Positions 20,595 through 31,852 of a DNA stretch of 64,000 nt are shown here, piece by piece (position 1 is the first letter of the stretch; every line of letters starts with the position of its first letter). The stretch covers positions 186,001-250,000 of the forward strand of contig JADDMT010000005.1 in the NCBI GenBank assembly GCA_021401465.1. The letters run 5' to 3'. The notes beneath the pieces were generated by a model, which was given only the letters and a program-made list of their open reading frames with translations, did no database searches and was not told the DNA's origin. This DNA is from Teratosphaeria epicoccoides (taxonomy: Eukaryota > Ascomycota > Dothideomycetes > Mycosphaerellales > Teratosphaeriaceae). The translations under genes and the position numbers were made by a program.

Positions 20595-22834
20595 ATGCCG
20601 TTGTTTTCGCACAAGGGCCTGCTAGGTGGCAAGCTCACTGGTAAGGCGCTCGAAATCGGAGTATGCGCCACCGCGTCTTCTGGCTTTTTCCTGCTTGGGT
20701 ATGTCCTGCGCATTGCGTTTTTGGCTGCAAACAGGCTTACAGTTGGCGCACAGCTACGACCAGGGTGTCATGTCAGGCATCATTACCGAGCCGATATTCC
20801 TCCAGACGTTCCCACAGATGAACAAGAACAATAAGGAAGGGGCTATCCAAGCGCTTGTCGTAGCTATCTACGAGGTGTATGTTTGCAGTCTGACGGGGGC
20901 CGGCTTTCTGCTGACGATGCGCCAGCGGATGTCTCTTCGGGGCCCTTACAATGATTGCTTTTGGCGATAAGATTGGCCGTCGACGAGCTGTCCTTCTTGG
21001 TGCCAGCATCATGATCATAGGTGCTATTCTCCAGACATCCTCCTACGGTCTGGCGCAGCTCATTGTCGGGCGGATTGTTACTGTAAGTCGATCTGACAAG
21101 CGCTTCATCATGTCTGGGGTCTCTACTAAAGATGGAAGGGCATCGGCAATGGTATGAATACCACTAATATCCCTGTCTGGCAATCCGAGATGGCACCTCC
21201 AAAGATCAGAGGGTTCCTCGTCTTGTTCGAAGGAGCACTTATCACTGGAGGTATCCTCGTGAGCTATTGGTTGAACTATGGCTTCTGGTTCGTCAATTCG
21301 TATGGCTCCCTTCAGTGGCGCTTCCCGATCGGATTCCAGCTGCTGTTCGCGATCCTCTTGATAATTGGCGTCTTGTTGTTCCCGGAAAGTCCTAGATGGT
21401 AAGCTGCCGATTGTTGGATTTTGCGTGGGACGGGGCTGATGCTATCAAGGCTTCTCAAACACGGCAAGGAGGAAGAAGCTGCAGTGATCGTAAGTAGCGG
21501 CACACGTAGATCTGTCTGCTCAATTTGTAGTTTACGCTAATACTCTGTGACTATAGATGGGCTGGCAGCACGAATGTAACCCCGAAGATCCTCAAGTGCG
21601 CTCGGACATTGACGAGATCAACGAGCTAAATGCCGCAACGCAAGGACGGAAGCTGACTTGGGGCGAGTTCTTCGGTAATTTCGAATCGACGATGACATTA
21701 GTATGCATCAAAATGCTGACAGCCTCGACCAGGAAACAAGGATCGCAACATGAACTTGTGGAGAGCCTCTGCGGCCTGTGGCTCCCAGGCTATGCAGCAG
21801 ATCAGCGGGATCAACCTCGTGACCTACTGTAAAACAAATTGAACGAGACGCGCATCAATAACCTGTGCTGACGTGCGATTACGATGCAGATGCAACGACA
21901 GTCTTCGAGAGCTCCTTGGGATTTGATGGCACCCTCTCGCGCTTCATGACCGCCTGGCTGGGCACCGAGTACTTCTTGTCCGCATGTCTGGCGTTGTTCA
22001 TTGTCGATCGACTGGGACGACGATTCCTGATGATGTCTTGCGCAGCTGGCATGGCCGGTTCCCTCCTGATCATCGGCGCATGCCTCTCCTACGCAACCAT
22101 GTCGAACAAGGCCCCAGCGTATGCGGCAACCGTTTTCATCTTCGTTTACGACACCTTCTTCGCTATAGGTTGGCTGGGAGTGACCTGGGTAAGGGGACAC
22201 CTCTCATGGAAAATCTCTCTCATCGATTTAATATGACTGACACATTTGCTTTAGCTCTACCCAGCTGAAGTCACGCCAATCCGGACCAGAGCGGAAGCAG
22301 CAGGTTTTGCTACGGCTACCAACTGGATGTAAGCGAAATCATGCATAGAAGTTGCTGTGAGACACGGGCTCATACTGACCTCAATTGCTTTTAGATTCAA
22401 TTATCTGGTTGTGCAACTGGCGCCCATCATGATCAATACCATCTCGTGGAAGACGTACTTCGTATTCTTCTGCTTCAACATTGCATTCGTGCCTATCGTC
22501 TATTTCTTCGTGAGTGTAAGCAATATCATGGGAAAGCAAATGAAACTGACAATCCCAATAGTTGCCCGAGACAAATGGGTACAAGCTCGAGACCCTGGAT
22601 GCGATATTCGCGCAAGCCCACGACAAGGGACAGAACCCTGTATTCACCGAGAAGAGAGTCCGCAATGATGGCGGAAAGCTCCAGGCTATCGAAACAAGCA
22701 TGCAAGAAGAGACTCAAGAGGAGAAACCCGAGGATATGAAGAGTGGTGTTGAAGGGTTCGAAAACAGGTCGCAAGGCAGCAAAAACGGCGATCCTCAAGC
22801 ATTCGATGAGGAGAAGCATATCGACGAATTGTAA
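20595..22834 (+). CDS. MFS sugar transporter
   Basis: Eleven exons encode 552 aa: join(20595..20698, 20754..20876, 20926..21082, 21139..21398, 21450..21489, 21557..21674, 21733..21828, 21890..22188, 22255..22328, 22395..22509, 22562..22834). Every junction keeps phase and restores family motifs. Visible signatures are LLGYDQGVMSGII in TM1, GDKIGRRRAV after TM2, RIVTGIGNGMNT, PESPRWLLKHGK ending the first half, QQISGINLVTYYATTVF in TM7, VDRLGRRF and PETNGYKLE after TM12. It is a plasma-membrane proton-coupled hexose or polyol carrier of the fungal sugar porter family; the exact substrate cannot be read. The C-terminal 60 residues are a charged cytosolic tail. Confidence 0.93.
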
Positions 22835-24462
22835 CGGGACGGACTTGGACATAATGATATGAGAAATTACGTCGTTGCTCGACCGTTCAGTGCTTAATAT
22901 GATCCAGTCTTCGCAGCATTGGCTCTGTGTGCGTAGTGCTCCCCACGGGTCATGACAGCATACCTCATCGAGTCATTGGCACTGACACAAGTAGGGATGG
23001 CTTCCTACTTGTTAGAGATCGTCCTCGAAGCTAGGCAAACCGGACCCAGACGGCCAGGAGAATGCTTGGGAGTGATCTGGCATAAATGGTCAGCTGCTTC
23101 GGCGAACTTTTGATCGACTCCATGCTGATTCGGCTAAGTACATGATCTCTCGTGTAGCATGCGAAGATGTCAATGTCAGACTTGGCGTACATGCTGAGCA
23201 CAGTAAAAGCCCATGCGATGAGTCGCTTCACAAAGCTGCTCCGCGATCTTCTTGATGGCTTCAAGGTCATCATCCGGGAAGCTTGATAGCGTGGGGGGTC
23301 CTTTGAGTTGGGGGGTCGTTGTGGACATTTTGAGGACGTCATGGAGGGCTCGACAACAGCAATTGAGGCGACATACGTACCATGACACAGCGTGCATCAG
23401 CATGGGAATACACACAAGGTATGCCAGGAGAGCGCTGTAACGCTCAAAGATATGGCAAGCTGCTTGCTTCATCTTGCTAAATAGTTATCCACAGAGCGAA
23501 TAGGTTATGTGATTCTAATTAATCTATGCATTAATTCGTAGCGTATTAGTGACGTGGGAATCAAGTTAGCTAGCAGGCTTGCTAATTGCCGAGCCGCTGA
23601 CTTCTCCGCGTCACGTGATTAGTACTTTTTGAAGAATCAATCGATTTTCAGTAAGATACCTCGAACCCCCTGCACATCGCGTGAGAGTTCTGCCGAAATA
23701 GATGCGAGCAGTGGAGTCCGATTTGGCAGCGACACTTCTCACTACGAAGCATCGGCAACCGTGGAATCAAACCAGAGCCGGACAATGAGAGACAAGTAGT
23801 GTCGTTCAAGATGGGCGTCGCCACGAGCCATGCACGCAACCCTCTAATAGCGGTGCCTTGGCGGGTATCAGCATCTCAGGATTCCATGAGCACTCGAACC
23901 TATCAGACACGAGAGGACACGTCCATGATCCATTTTCCGAATCGAATACCCGTTTCTGAAAGGCGCAGTCTTAGCTGAGTCCTGGTCATTCATCCGGGCT
24001 GAGGCGGCAAAGGGAATGTGGCAGCAGCCGGCAGGACTTTGAATCACAGCCTGAACAACTTCAGGCCGCAAACGTGACGATCTACTCATGCACAATTGTG
24101 ACTCCTCATTGTACGACTGAAAGCGTCGAGGACCGTAGCCTTGATCTTCCCACCTTCCGCTGCGGGGCTTACAGACCTATTGGAGCCGGCCTGAAGGGAG
24201 TCCCGCTCGTCCTGCATCTCGATCATGCTACCCAGGAAGCGCTTAAACAACCAGCACATCTGCAGTGATAGCAACCAGTAGCTCATATGCGGGGCTTGGA
24301 AGTTTATACCACGTCGATCCGGAAGTAAGCCATCTTATTGAGAGAATACATATGCATGGTAAGGTAACCAAATCTGCTTGTCCATCTTTCATTTTACCCA
24401 ATCCACACCAGCAGCGAAGACGCGCCCTTGCACACTGTCGAAACTACCCACAAGCTGACAAA
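22835..24462. other. Intergenic with a gene relic
   Basis: About 1.6 kb. The part at 23005-23328 is a dioxygenase relic listed separately. The stretch around 23,480-23,640 is visibly more AT-rich than its surroundings. I checked 23,640-23,900 for tRNA-like TTCGA arms but none forms a proper T-stem. Confidence 0.35.
23005..23328 (-). pseudogene. Relic of a 2-oxoglutarate/Fe(II) dioxygenase (DIOX_N part only)
   Basis: Two pieces, complement(23005..23124, 23191..23328), join through a 66-nt GT..AG interval (GTACGC..CAG) in phase 0 and give 85 aa. They begin MSTTTPQLKGPPTLSSFPDD and read AIKKIAEQLCEATHRMGFYC, then HHGVDQKFAEAADHLCQI. This matches the N-terminal domain of isopenicillin-N-synthase-like oxygenases, where a GFFYVxNHGV-type segment is diagnostic. 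The frame then stops, and the catalytic double-stranded beta-helix with its HxD...H iron ligands is absent from the next several hundred bases. I infer a truncated, non-functional copy. A tiny expressed protein is the less likely alternative. Confidence 0.55.
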
Positions 24463-26045
24463 ATGCCGCTCGACATTTACGTCGACCCCTGCACCATCAA
24501 CTGCCGCAAGGTACTTGCAGGCCTCGCTTTGCTGGAGGTACCTTACAATGAGAAGTTCATCAACTATTTTGAGGGCCAGCAGAAGAGCGCCGACTACGTG
24601 AAGATCAATCCTATGGCAACTATTCCAGCAGGCGTGGACGGAGACTGTGTCATTACAGAGTCGAATGCCATCTTGCAGTACGCCGGCGACCTCAGCAAAG
24701 TCGAGACCGCATATCCTAGAGACCTCAAGCAACGCGCTGAGGTCAACCGCTGGCTTTTCTGGGAGGCTAGCGTCTGGTTCCAGAGCTGCTATACTCTTCT
24801 CGTCGAGAATGTTGTGAAACCCCTGCTCAAGGGGCAACCAGATCAGTCCGTGATCGAGGGCGCGCACCCAGGCTTCCACAAGCTCGCTGCCGTCCTTGAC
24901 GCGCAGCTAGCCAAGACCCGCTACGTTGCCGGGCCCGATGTGACCATCGCTGACATCGCCGTCATGGCGCCTGCCCACTTGCACGCCGCGTCCAAGCTCC
25001 CCTTGGACAAATACAGTAACATCAACCGCTGGATCAAGGACATGGAGTCCCAGCCATGTTGGCAGCAAACGCAGGGCGCCGTGAACAAGGCCTTGCTGCC
25101 TGGTACGTCTGCCGCTCCCAATGGCACTGCTATCCTGCCGTCCCATTCCAAGCACAAGTCCGTTCGCTCAAAGCTGAAATATACGAAGGCACTCAATGAT
25201 CAACTCACCGAGCTCTATTTCTACGAAGATGAGGAGGGCAAGCACAAGACGATTCACGAGCCGGGCGACGACGAGCAGGAGGTTGAGATTCATGATGGTT
25301 GGGAACTGAAGGACACGTTTGATCACGACAGACATGGGTTTTCTGTCAAAGATTTCAAGAGTACTTTTTCGGGCGCTTGGGAGGATGATGAAGGTGTGAA
25401 GAATAAGTTCTATCCGGAGGTTGTGGATTTCTTGAAGAAAACTTTGGGTGCGAAGAGGGTTTTGGTGTTTGACCATACGATTCGAACGAAGGCGAATTCC
25501 GCGAAGAAGCTGACACAAGAGAACGGGACGAGTCAGCGGGCGCCGGTGAGGCTGGTGCACTGCGATTACACTGCTGGTGAGTCGTCAAACGCCTTCGCTC
25601 GTAGGGGGTAGTACTTCATGAATTCTCTGACCTTGCTACTGCAGAGTCCGGCCCAGTGCGCGTCCAACAGCTTCTCGCCGACGAAGCCGACGACCTCCTA
25701 TCCCGCAGGGTCGCCTTTATCAACGTCTGGAAACCTCTTGCCAAAGTCGAAGAGATGCCATTGGCGATGTGCGACATCGAGTCTTCACCCTCCGATGATT
25801 TCTTCAAACTCTTCTTACGGTATCGCGAGCGGACGGGTGAGAACTACGTGATGAAGTACTCGCCCAGTCACAGGTGGTGGTACTTTCCGGACATGACAGA
25901 GGATCAGGTTATTCTGCTCAAGACATATGAGAGCGACCAGGGTCGTGCGCGTTTTGTTGGGCATAGCGCCTTTGAGGATCCGACGTCGAGGAAGGATGCA
26001 CCGTTCAGGGAGTCTTGCGAGATCAGGACGATATGTTTCTTTTAG
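24463..26045 (+). CDS. Glutathione S-transferase / CmcJ-AsaB-type oxygenase fusion
   Basis: Two exons, join(24463..25576, 25645..26045), encode 504 aa. The frame is open further upstream, but MPLDIYVDPCTINCRKVLAG is the natural GST start. Residues 1-205 are a GST: thioredoxin-fold start with Cys10/Cys14, a cis-proline at about Pro55, the glutathione-binding Glu-Ser (ITESNAI, about 66-67), and helical domain motif GPDVTIADIAVM. After a linker (about 206-240), residues 240-504 match the CmcJ/AsaB/CTB9-like family: KRVLVFDHTIR, VHCDYT (His366, Asp368, the likely Fe ligands), AFINVWKPL, SPSHRWWYFPDMTEDQ, GHSAFEDPTS (His478) and RESCEIRTICFF. There is no methionine between about 195 and 409, so the second domain cannot start separately in this frame. 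The substrate is unknown. Confidence 0.85.
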
Positions 26046-26317
26046 GTTGGGGAGTCATGTCTATGTAGCTCTGAGTTGCCAAGACTGTCTTTGTTCGCTC
26101 AGCCTCAAGTGCCATTATGTCTGTCGAGTCACCGTGTGGGAAGTGAGGGTGGAGTTTCCGAATTTCGACCCCACCTACACCACGCGAGCATGCTTCATAT
26201 CTCTGGCGACAAATTGACCACGCACACGACCACTTCCTGCTGGAGACACCGATGGCCGGAGAGAGATAGTCCGCGGTCGCGCTGAGAACATACAGCCTTC
26301 GTTACGCACATGAAACA

Positions 26318-28267
26318 ATGGTCGCCGAATCGTTGGCTTCCTTGCTGAAGCAGACACATCTCAATGACCACGAAGAGATCTTGAAGGCGGCCAATAGCAC
26401 GCTGAAGCAGTCCAAGAATGACCTAGTGGCACAGCATGTCCGGGTGGTAGCGCTGCTCAAGCTCGATCGATTCGACGAAGCCATACAGGCTTTCCAGACT
26501 GGTGGAGAAGGTCTCAAGGAAAGCGCACGGCTGGAATATGCATACGCACTGTACAAGACGGCGAAGCCTGCAGAAGCGGCGGCGGTCGCACAGCAAGGCG
26601 CAAGTCGAGGCCTCCGCCATGTAGAGGCGCAGGCGAGCTACAGGACGGAAGACTTCAGGCGGGCGGCAGAGCTGTATGAGCAGCTGAGCAAGAGGCGGGA
26701 CCAGGACGCGGAGGCCGATCTACGGATCAATATCACTGCTGTAGATGCGCAGCTACAATGGGCTGGTCAAAAGGACGCGGTGCACCAGAAGAGCGAGCAA
26801 CGACGGGAGGACATGGACGCATTTGAGACCATGTACAACTTTGGCTGTGATGCCATTGCACAAGGCAAGCTGGGCCGGGCAGAAGTGCTGTTGAAGCGAT
26901 CTCGAGATCTGTGTAACAAGCTGGACAGCGAAGAGGACAGAGAAGCGGAGCTGCCACCCATCGTAGTACAGCTGGTATATGTGTTGGCGAGGTTGGGTAA
27001 GACGGAGGAGGCAGATTCACTGGCGAAGACGGTGAAAGCGGACGGTATCACGGAGAAGAGCACAAAATATATTGCGCAGGTCAACGCCGTCGCTTCGTGT
27101 GGGACACCGTCAAATCCATTTTTAACCCAACGATTCATTGCGAAGGATGCGAACAGCTTGAAGCCAGATTATCCTTTCCGTTTCCAGACCTCAGTCATGA
27201 AGCAGAATAGATACGCGACCGACTTGGAATCGATGAAGTATGGAGGCACAGCAAATTCCACTGCGGAGACCATTGCGAAGGCTGCGATGCCAACCATCGA
27301 TGGATATCTCAACTCACTCTCGTCCGTCAACGCTGCTGCCCATGCACGGAATCAGATGGGGAAGGAAGCTCTGAAACACATCTTACCACTCCTCGAGAAG
27401 CGACCGAACGATGTTGGACTCGTTCTCACAATCGTACAACTATACGTGTTGACCGGAAATTCAGCTTCGGCTTCACATCTGCTTCAGCGTTTCCTGGATC
27501 ATCTGGAGCAGTCAGCTTCAGCTGCTGGGCTTGACGTACGATTTGCGCCAGGTGTTATTGGTACCCTGGTCAGTCTGTACGACGCTGCAGGGCGGCGGTC
27601 ACATAAACGCTTGGAGCTGGCGAAAGCCGCAACGCACTGGAGACGAAAGTCCAAGGACAGGCCCACTGGCGTTGTGCACCTCCTCAATAGCGCCGGAAGC
27701 GCGCTTCTTGAATCGGACGAGCCCGATCATCAGAAGTTGGCCAGCGAGATCTTCAACGAGCTGCACGAGCGGGACGAGAGCGATCGCTACGCAGCGGCCG
27801 GTCTGCTTGCTGCATCATCCGACACTACTAGTGGCTCTGAGACAACTTTACTACAGCCCATCGACAGCCTGATAGCAGATATTGACATTGACAGTCTCGA
27901 GAACGCAGGCATCGCGCAACCACCATCGGCTCCTACCGCGTCCGCGTCCTCACGCAAACGGCCTGCAGAGGACAGAAAATCGAAACGGATCAAGAAGATT
28001 CGAAATTCGAAGATGCCAAAGGACTATGATCCCAACAAGAAGCCTGATCCAGAGAGGTGGTTGCCTCTGCGGGATCGCAGTACGTACAGACCCAGAGGCA
28101 AGAAAGGCAAAGCTAGAGCGAACTTGCTCAGTCAAGGTGCTGCTCCAATGCCGGCTGAAGGCGATGGGTCGAGACCAGGAACGCCGGGTGCGACGAGCGA
28201 AGTTGTGAAGGCGAAGCAGCAGCAGGGTGGCGCGGCGAAGAAAAAGAAGAAAGGTGGCAAGTGGTAA
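26318..28267 (+). CDS. SRP72: Signal recognition particle subunit SRP72
   Basis: A single exon encodes 649 aa from MVAESLASLLKQ. The N-terminal half is helical with tetratricopeptide-like repeats (for example DRFDEAIQAFQTG and FRRAAELYEQLSKR), as in SRP72 of other eukaryotes. The C-terminal 100 residues are strongly basic and carry the SRP72 RNA-binding signature (MPKDYDPNKKPDPERW, LPLRDRSTYRPR), ending in a Lys/Gly tail. SRP72 binds SRP68 and 7SL RNA and supports co-translational targeting to the endoplasmic reticulum. The length matches the family. It lies 270 bases downstream of the GST fusion on the same strand. Confidence 0.95.
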   Translation: MVAESLASLLKQTHLNDHEEILKAANSTLKQSKNDLVAQHVRVVALLKLDRFDEAIQAFQTGGEGLKESARLEYAYALYKTAKPAEAAAVAQQGASRGLRHVEAQASYRTEDFRRAAELYEQLSKRRDQDAEADLRINITAVDAQLQWAGQKDAVHQKSEQRREDMDAFETMYNFGCDAIAQGKLGRAEVLLKRSRDLCNKLDSEEDREAELPPIVVQLVYVLARLGKTEEADSLAKTVKADGITEKSTKYIAQVNAVASCGTPSNPFLTQRFIAKDANSLKPDYPFRFQTSVMKQNRYATDLESMKYGGTANSTAETIAKAAMPTIDGYLNSLSSVNAAAHARNQMGKEALKHILPLLEKRPNDVGLVLTIVQLYVLTGNSASASHLLQRFLDHLEQSASAAGLDVRFAPGVIGTLVSLYDAAGRRSHKRLELAKAATHWRRKSKDRPTGVVHLLNSAGSALLESDEPDHQKLASEIFNELHERDESDRYAAAGLLAASSDTTSGSETTLLQPIDSLIADIDIDSLENAGIAQPPSAPTASASSRKRPAEDRKSKRIKKIRNSKMPKDYDPNKKPDPERWLPLRDRSTYRPRGKKGKARANLLSQGAAPMPAEGDGSRPGTPGATSEVVKAKQQQGGAAKKKKKGGKW

Positions 28268-28755
28268 ATCGTTGAGCGTGGCCCATTTCGGCGCGCGCAT
28301 GCACAGCATGCACGGGGATAGCAACGTCAAAAATCTCGGCCGGACAAGCGCCCGACTGCTTGCTGGTCTTTCTCAAAATGCGTCGGCTTGAGCTTCAGTT
28401 TTCAACCATCGCAGCCATGCAATCCACCTCGACGGCTCACATCCAACTCGACAGACTGCAAATGTAAGTCTCTGAATACTCGCAGTGTACATCAGCTTGT
28501 ATCCTGCGAGCTCCAAAGCACTCACTTGGGGGCGACACGCCGCCGCCGGACTCCCTAACTCAAGATGGCAAGGATCCGCGGGAGAAGATCCGTAGGGACG
28601 CGAAAGAGCCATGAATGAGCAGAACAGACATGGCCTTAGCTCAGCGTCCGTATGAAGTGCCTGTCGTGATACTTATATACACGCTAACAGGTACATTAAC
28701 AGCTATGAGACATAACATATTGGACCTGCACCAGCGCGGGTCGTTGTGCTCCGGA
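28268..28755. other. Intergenic, convergent 3' regions
   Basis: The region lies between SRP72 and the minus-strand seven-transmembrane gene. No gene or RNA is supported. Confidence 0.35.
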
Positions 28756-30105
28756 TCATGATTGTGACGAATTCCTGTCGACAGTCTTATCCTTCGTGTT
28801 TTCCACCGTCACCCAGTGCACCACCACGATCTGCCAGGTAACATCGAACGTGCAAACAGTAAAGCAGAGCCACCCTTGCTCGTGCCCGTTCCATGAATGC
28901 AACAGGGCCAGGTTGACAATGGTTGGTATCATGACGAGGACCGAGGCCACCAGACACTTAATCAACACGTTCTGCAACTGGTTGACGTGCTGTCGTGTGC
29001 CCGGCCCACTAATCTCTCGTGTGGGCGGGTAATCCTCGTGCGGCGACCAGGGCCCTTCTGACCTGCGGCTTGGGCTGCCATCGCTCTTCTCGATGGCCTC
29101 GGCGCAAATCTCGAAAGAGCGACCCATCATGATCTCGAGCGCAGTGTCCTTGGGAACCTCTGGCACGAGCTCGGACTCGGAGTCGTGCATACTGGCCGAC
29201 TTGGAAGTTCTTTGCTGTGACTTTGGCAAGGGGGACAGGCCGTGGGGTGGCGGATTCTTGAGATTGCTGCCGCCCTGGCTTGCTTCGACGAGGAGGCTCT
29301 TCCTGTACTTTAACGCCGGCCACAGCAGGGCAACGAAGATGATCGTCAGGAACAGATTGACTGCGATATCGTACGCCAGCAGTGGAAAGAGGACCTTGTT
29401 CGGCAGCCCGATCCTGCAAGTGTACCCTCCATCTGCCTCCTTGGTCAAACCAGCGACGGGCCACACGAACGCAGTGATAGCAATCGTCGTGAACCCGCAA
29501 ACGACGAACGCGAAGCTCCCGAGCCTCACAGGATCGTACCAGGATCTCTTGGTGGAGTGGCGGCGCAGGACATAGATGCGCTCGATGAGGAAAACTTGGA
29601 TGAGTGCCTTGAAGCAGAAGTAGAATACGAGGCAGAGGTAGATTGCGGCGGCGCAGGAGCGCAATGTCGTCAGGTTGAGGCCGGATTCGAGGATTGCGGC
29701 GGTGAGCACGAATGCGATACCGATAAAGTCGAGGCAGAACACGAGGCAGCGGGTGAAGCCCCAGGCTTTGATTGATCTGTGCCAGTTGGCCGAGAGTCGC
29801 GCGCCTGTCGAGATTGATGACTAGTCAGCATGGCGCAAGGTATGGCATGGCTCGGTTGACAGCTGACCTAGCAGCAAGCAAAGTATGATCTGACAGGCCT
29901 GAGACACAACCGTATACGCAATACGGCTGTGCGTCGTCTCATCGCTTGACGGCATGGATGTCGAGCCGGTTGCTGCGAAGTCCCTCGCGTGGCTCATCAA
30001 AGTCGGCGACATCCTGTCAAGTCTGTCAAAGGGTTGACTGCTAGACGGCGACTCTGGCGGCGACTCCGGAGGGACGTACAGGTCAGTGAACCATGTTTTG
30101 GTCAT
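28756..30105 (-). CDS. Seven-transmembrane GPCR-like protein
   Basis: Two exons, complement(28756..29804, 29868..30105), encode 428 aa. The 63-nt intron begins GTCAGC and ends CAG. Seven hydrophobic segments are readable: IAYTVVSQACQIILCLLLGA, CLVFCLDFIGIAFVLTAAIL, AAAIYLCLVFYFCFKALIQV, FAFVVCGFTTIAITAFVWPV, LAYDIAVNLFLTIIFVALLW, VASVLVMIPTIVNLALL and FTVCTFDVTWQIVVVHWV. The third ends in IERIYVLRR, resembling the charged end of TM3 in GPCRs. A long third cytosolic loop (about residues 245-345) is Ser/Glu/Pro-rich. There is no RGS domain. It is probably a plasma-membrane receptor-like protein; the ligand and G-protein coupling are inference. A solute carrier is the alternative. Confidence 0.72.
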
Positions 30106-31852
30106 GCGAATGGTGTATATAAGTGGTCTTTGCTGGGAGGTAGAGCATGATGTCTAGGATGGTCTGGAAGTAGAGATCGTCACGTACGGCTCTAGGGCGC
30201 CCTCGTGGCGCTGTGCCTGACTAGATCGCGTTTCCTGGAGCGCCACGAAAGTATGCAAGTCAGTGGTCTAGCAGCCGCCTGACGATGCCCATACGATTCT
30301 ATGTGCATGATGCGATTGAACGTTGCTGTCGCCGTTCTTCATCGTCGCTGATGCGAAGTTGTACGATCAGATCATGCCATTATGAGCCAGCTCGTCTTCG
30401 GCCGTACTGCACCAGCTGGATGGAATGTGAGATGATCATTCTCGCTCGAAAGCCTGGTGTCCCAGGCAGCCGATGAAACCTGGAATAATGAGGGCATTGG
30501 CCTGGATGCCGCCCAAGATTTCCAAGGCCACGCGAGGGAAGCGTAGGCGGGGTGACCGGGCTGACTCGCGGACGGCAGAAATGACCAAACTCTATCGCAC
30601 TCGCGGCTGTTTGGCCACAACGCCAGTTTCTGTACAGTGATCGAACAAGTGCGTGCTCTCAGACACTAAGCCTCTGGCAGGCTCGCCGATAGGGCTGGAT
30701 TGCAACGGCTGCGGTTGCCCGAAGGACAAGTTGGCTGCGCGAGCAAGCAGAACGACCAGAAAGTCTATCTTGGTGTGGTTGTATTTCCGTCATTGTTGGG
30801 TATCGATCTTCTGTGAAAGTGGGCCAAGAGCGCCACGTACATACCGATCGCGTGGTCTCGTCTAGGGAGACGGATGTACTACGTGCGATCTCCTCGATTC
30901 TGTAGAGAATGAGTCGTGCTTCTGGAGTTGGTCTTGCATACCGCCGATCGGAATCGCAGATATCTCGAGTACGCGAGTCGTTCTGCATTGCTTCGAGCTC
31001 TCCTCGTGGATGCTGTCGAAGGCGGTCGATCTGGGCGTGATGCGCTTGACGGGAGCGTCACTCGAGCGCTGGACTTGCATCGCGATGTACAGCAGGTGTT
31101 GCCGCGTTCTGGAGATGCGCACTAGCAGTACCAGCTGGCAGGTGCTTTCCAAGTCATTGAGATGGTCTTCGGCATCCGCCGTTGACAGACCACTTCCAGG
31201 CCTTGACGAACAACTTCCAGTGGCGGAGAATGGTCTCATGGTTAGTGCGGAAGACTTCGTTCAGGCGTCAATCATTGAAGAGCCGCCCGCAAGAGTATGG
31301 ATGCTACTGGTCGCAATTATGTATCCTAGAGTCGCTGTCAGGTCAGTGTTGCAGCCAAGAGGCACAGAGGCCTGCTCCTCGCCGTGCTGGACGCCAGATC
31401 CGAAGCGAACGTAAAAGGAAGGAACGCTCGGTTGCGCAGCCGAACAAAGCTAGAGTGAAATGCGATCGGTTTGCTTGGCGCAACTCAGACAGCTTTGTTA
31501 CCTTCGTACTACAACAAGAATTCAAGTTCACTGATCGGGAGACGAGCGACATAGTACCGTCGTATGCTATTTCCTGCACACGAAGTCAGAACTTCAGTGT
31601 ACTTTCAAAGTCAATCTGATTGTCCACAAGTCGCCTTGACGCAGCGCGGTCTGCTTGTCTTGGATCGCTCGAGTGGCTGGCGACAGATTCTCGTCCTCCG
31701 ACCGAACACTGCTCAAAACTTTGGAAAATTCACATGTCATGCTGCTTCTTATTCAGGTTTTCACCAGCTAACCCCCGACAACTTCTTTTTTAACCTTTGC
31801 AGACCGAAGTGAAACTTCTCGAGAACAGACACCCCAAAAGTAGCAGAGCAAA
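30106..31852. other. Intergenic, no supported gene
   Basis: About 1.75 kb. Minus-strand frames at 30659-30988 and 30862-31239 overlap one another and have mixed protein-like stretches, but I could not join them into a consistent spliced gene. Nothing else is recognised. Confidence 0.35.

Noticed and set aside
23640..23900. TTCGA-containing segments suggesting a tRNA on the minus strand
   Set aside because: Neither candidate forms a five-pair T-stem or a cloverleaf, and no anticodon arm could be placed.
30659..31239. Overlapping minus-strand frames that might be a spliced gene
   Set aside because: No set of GT..AG introns joined the protein-like parts in phase, and no domain was seen.
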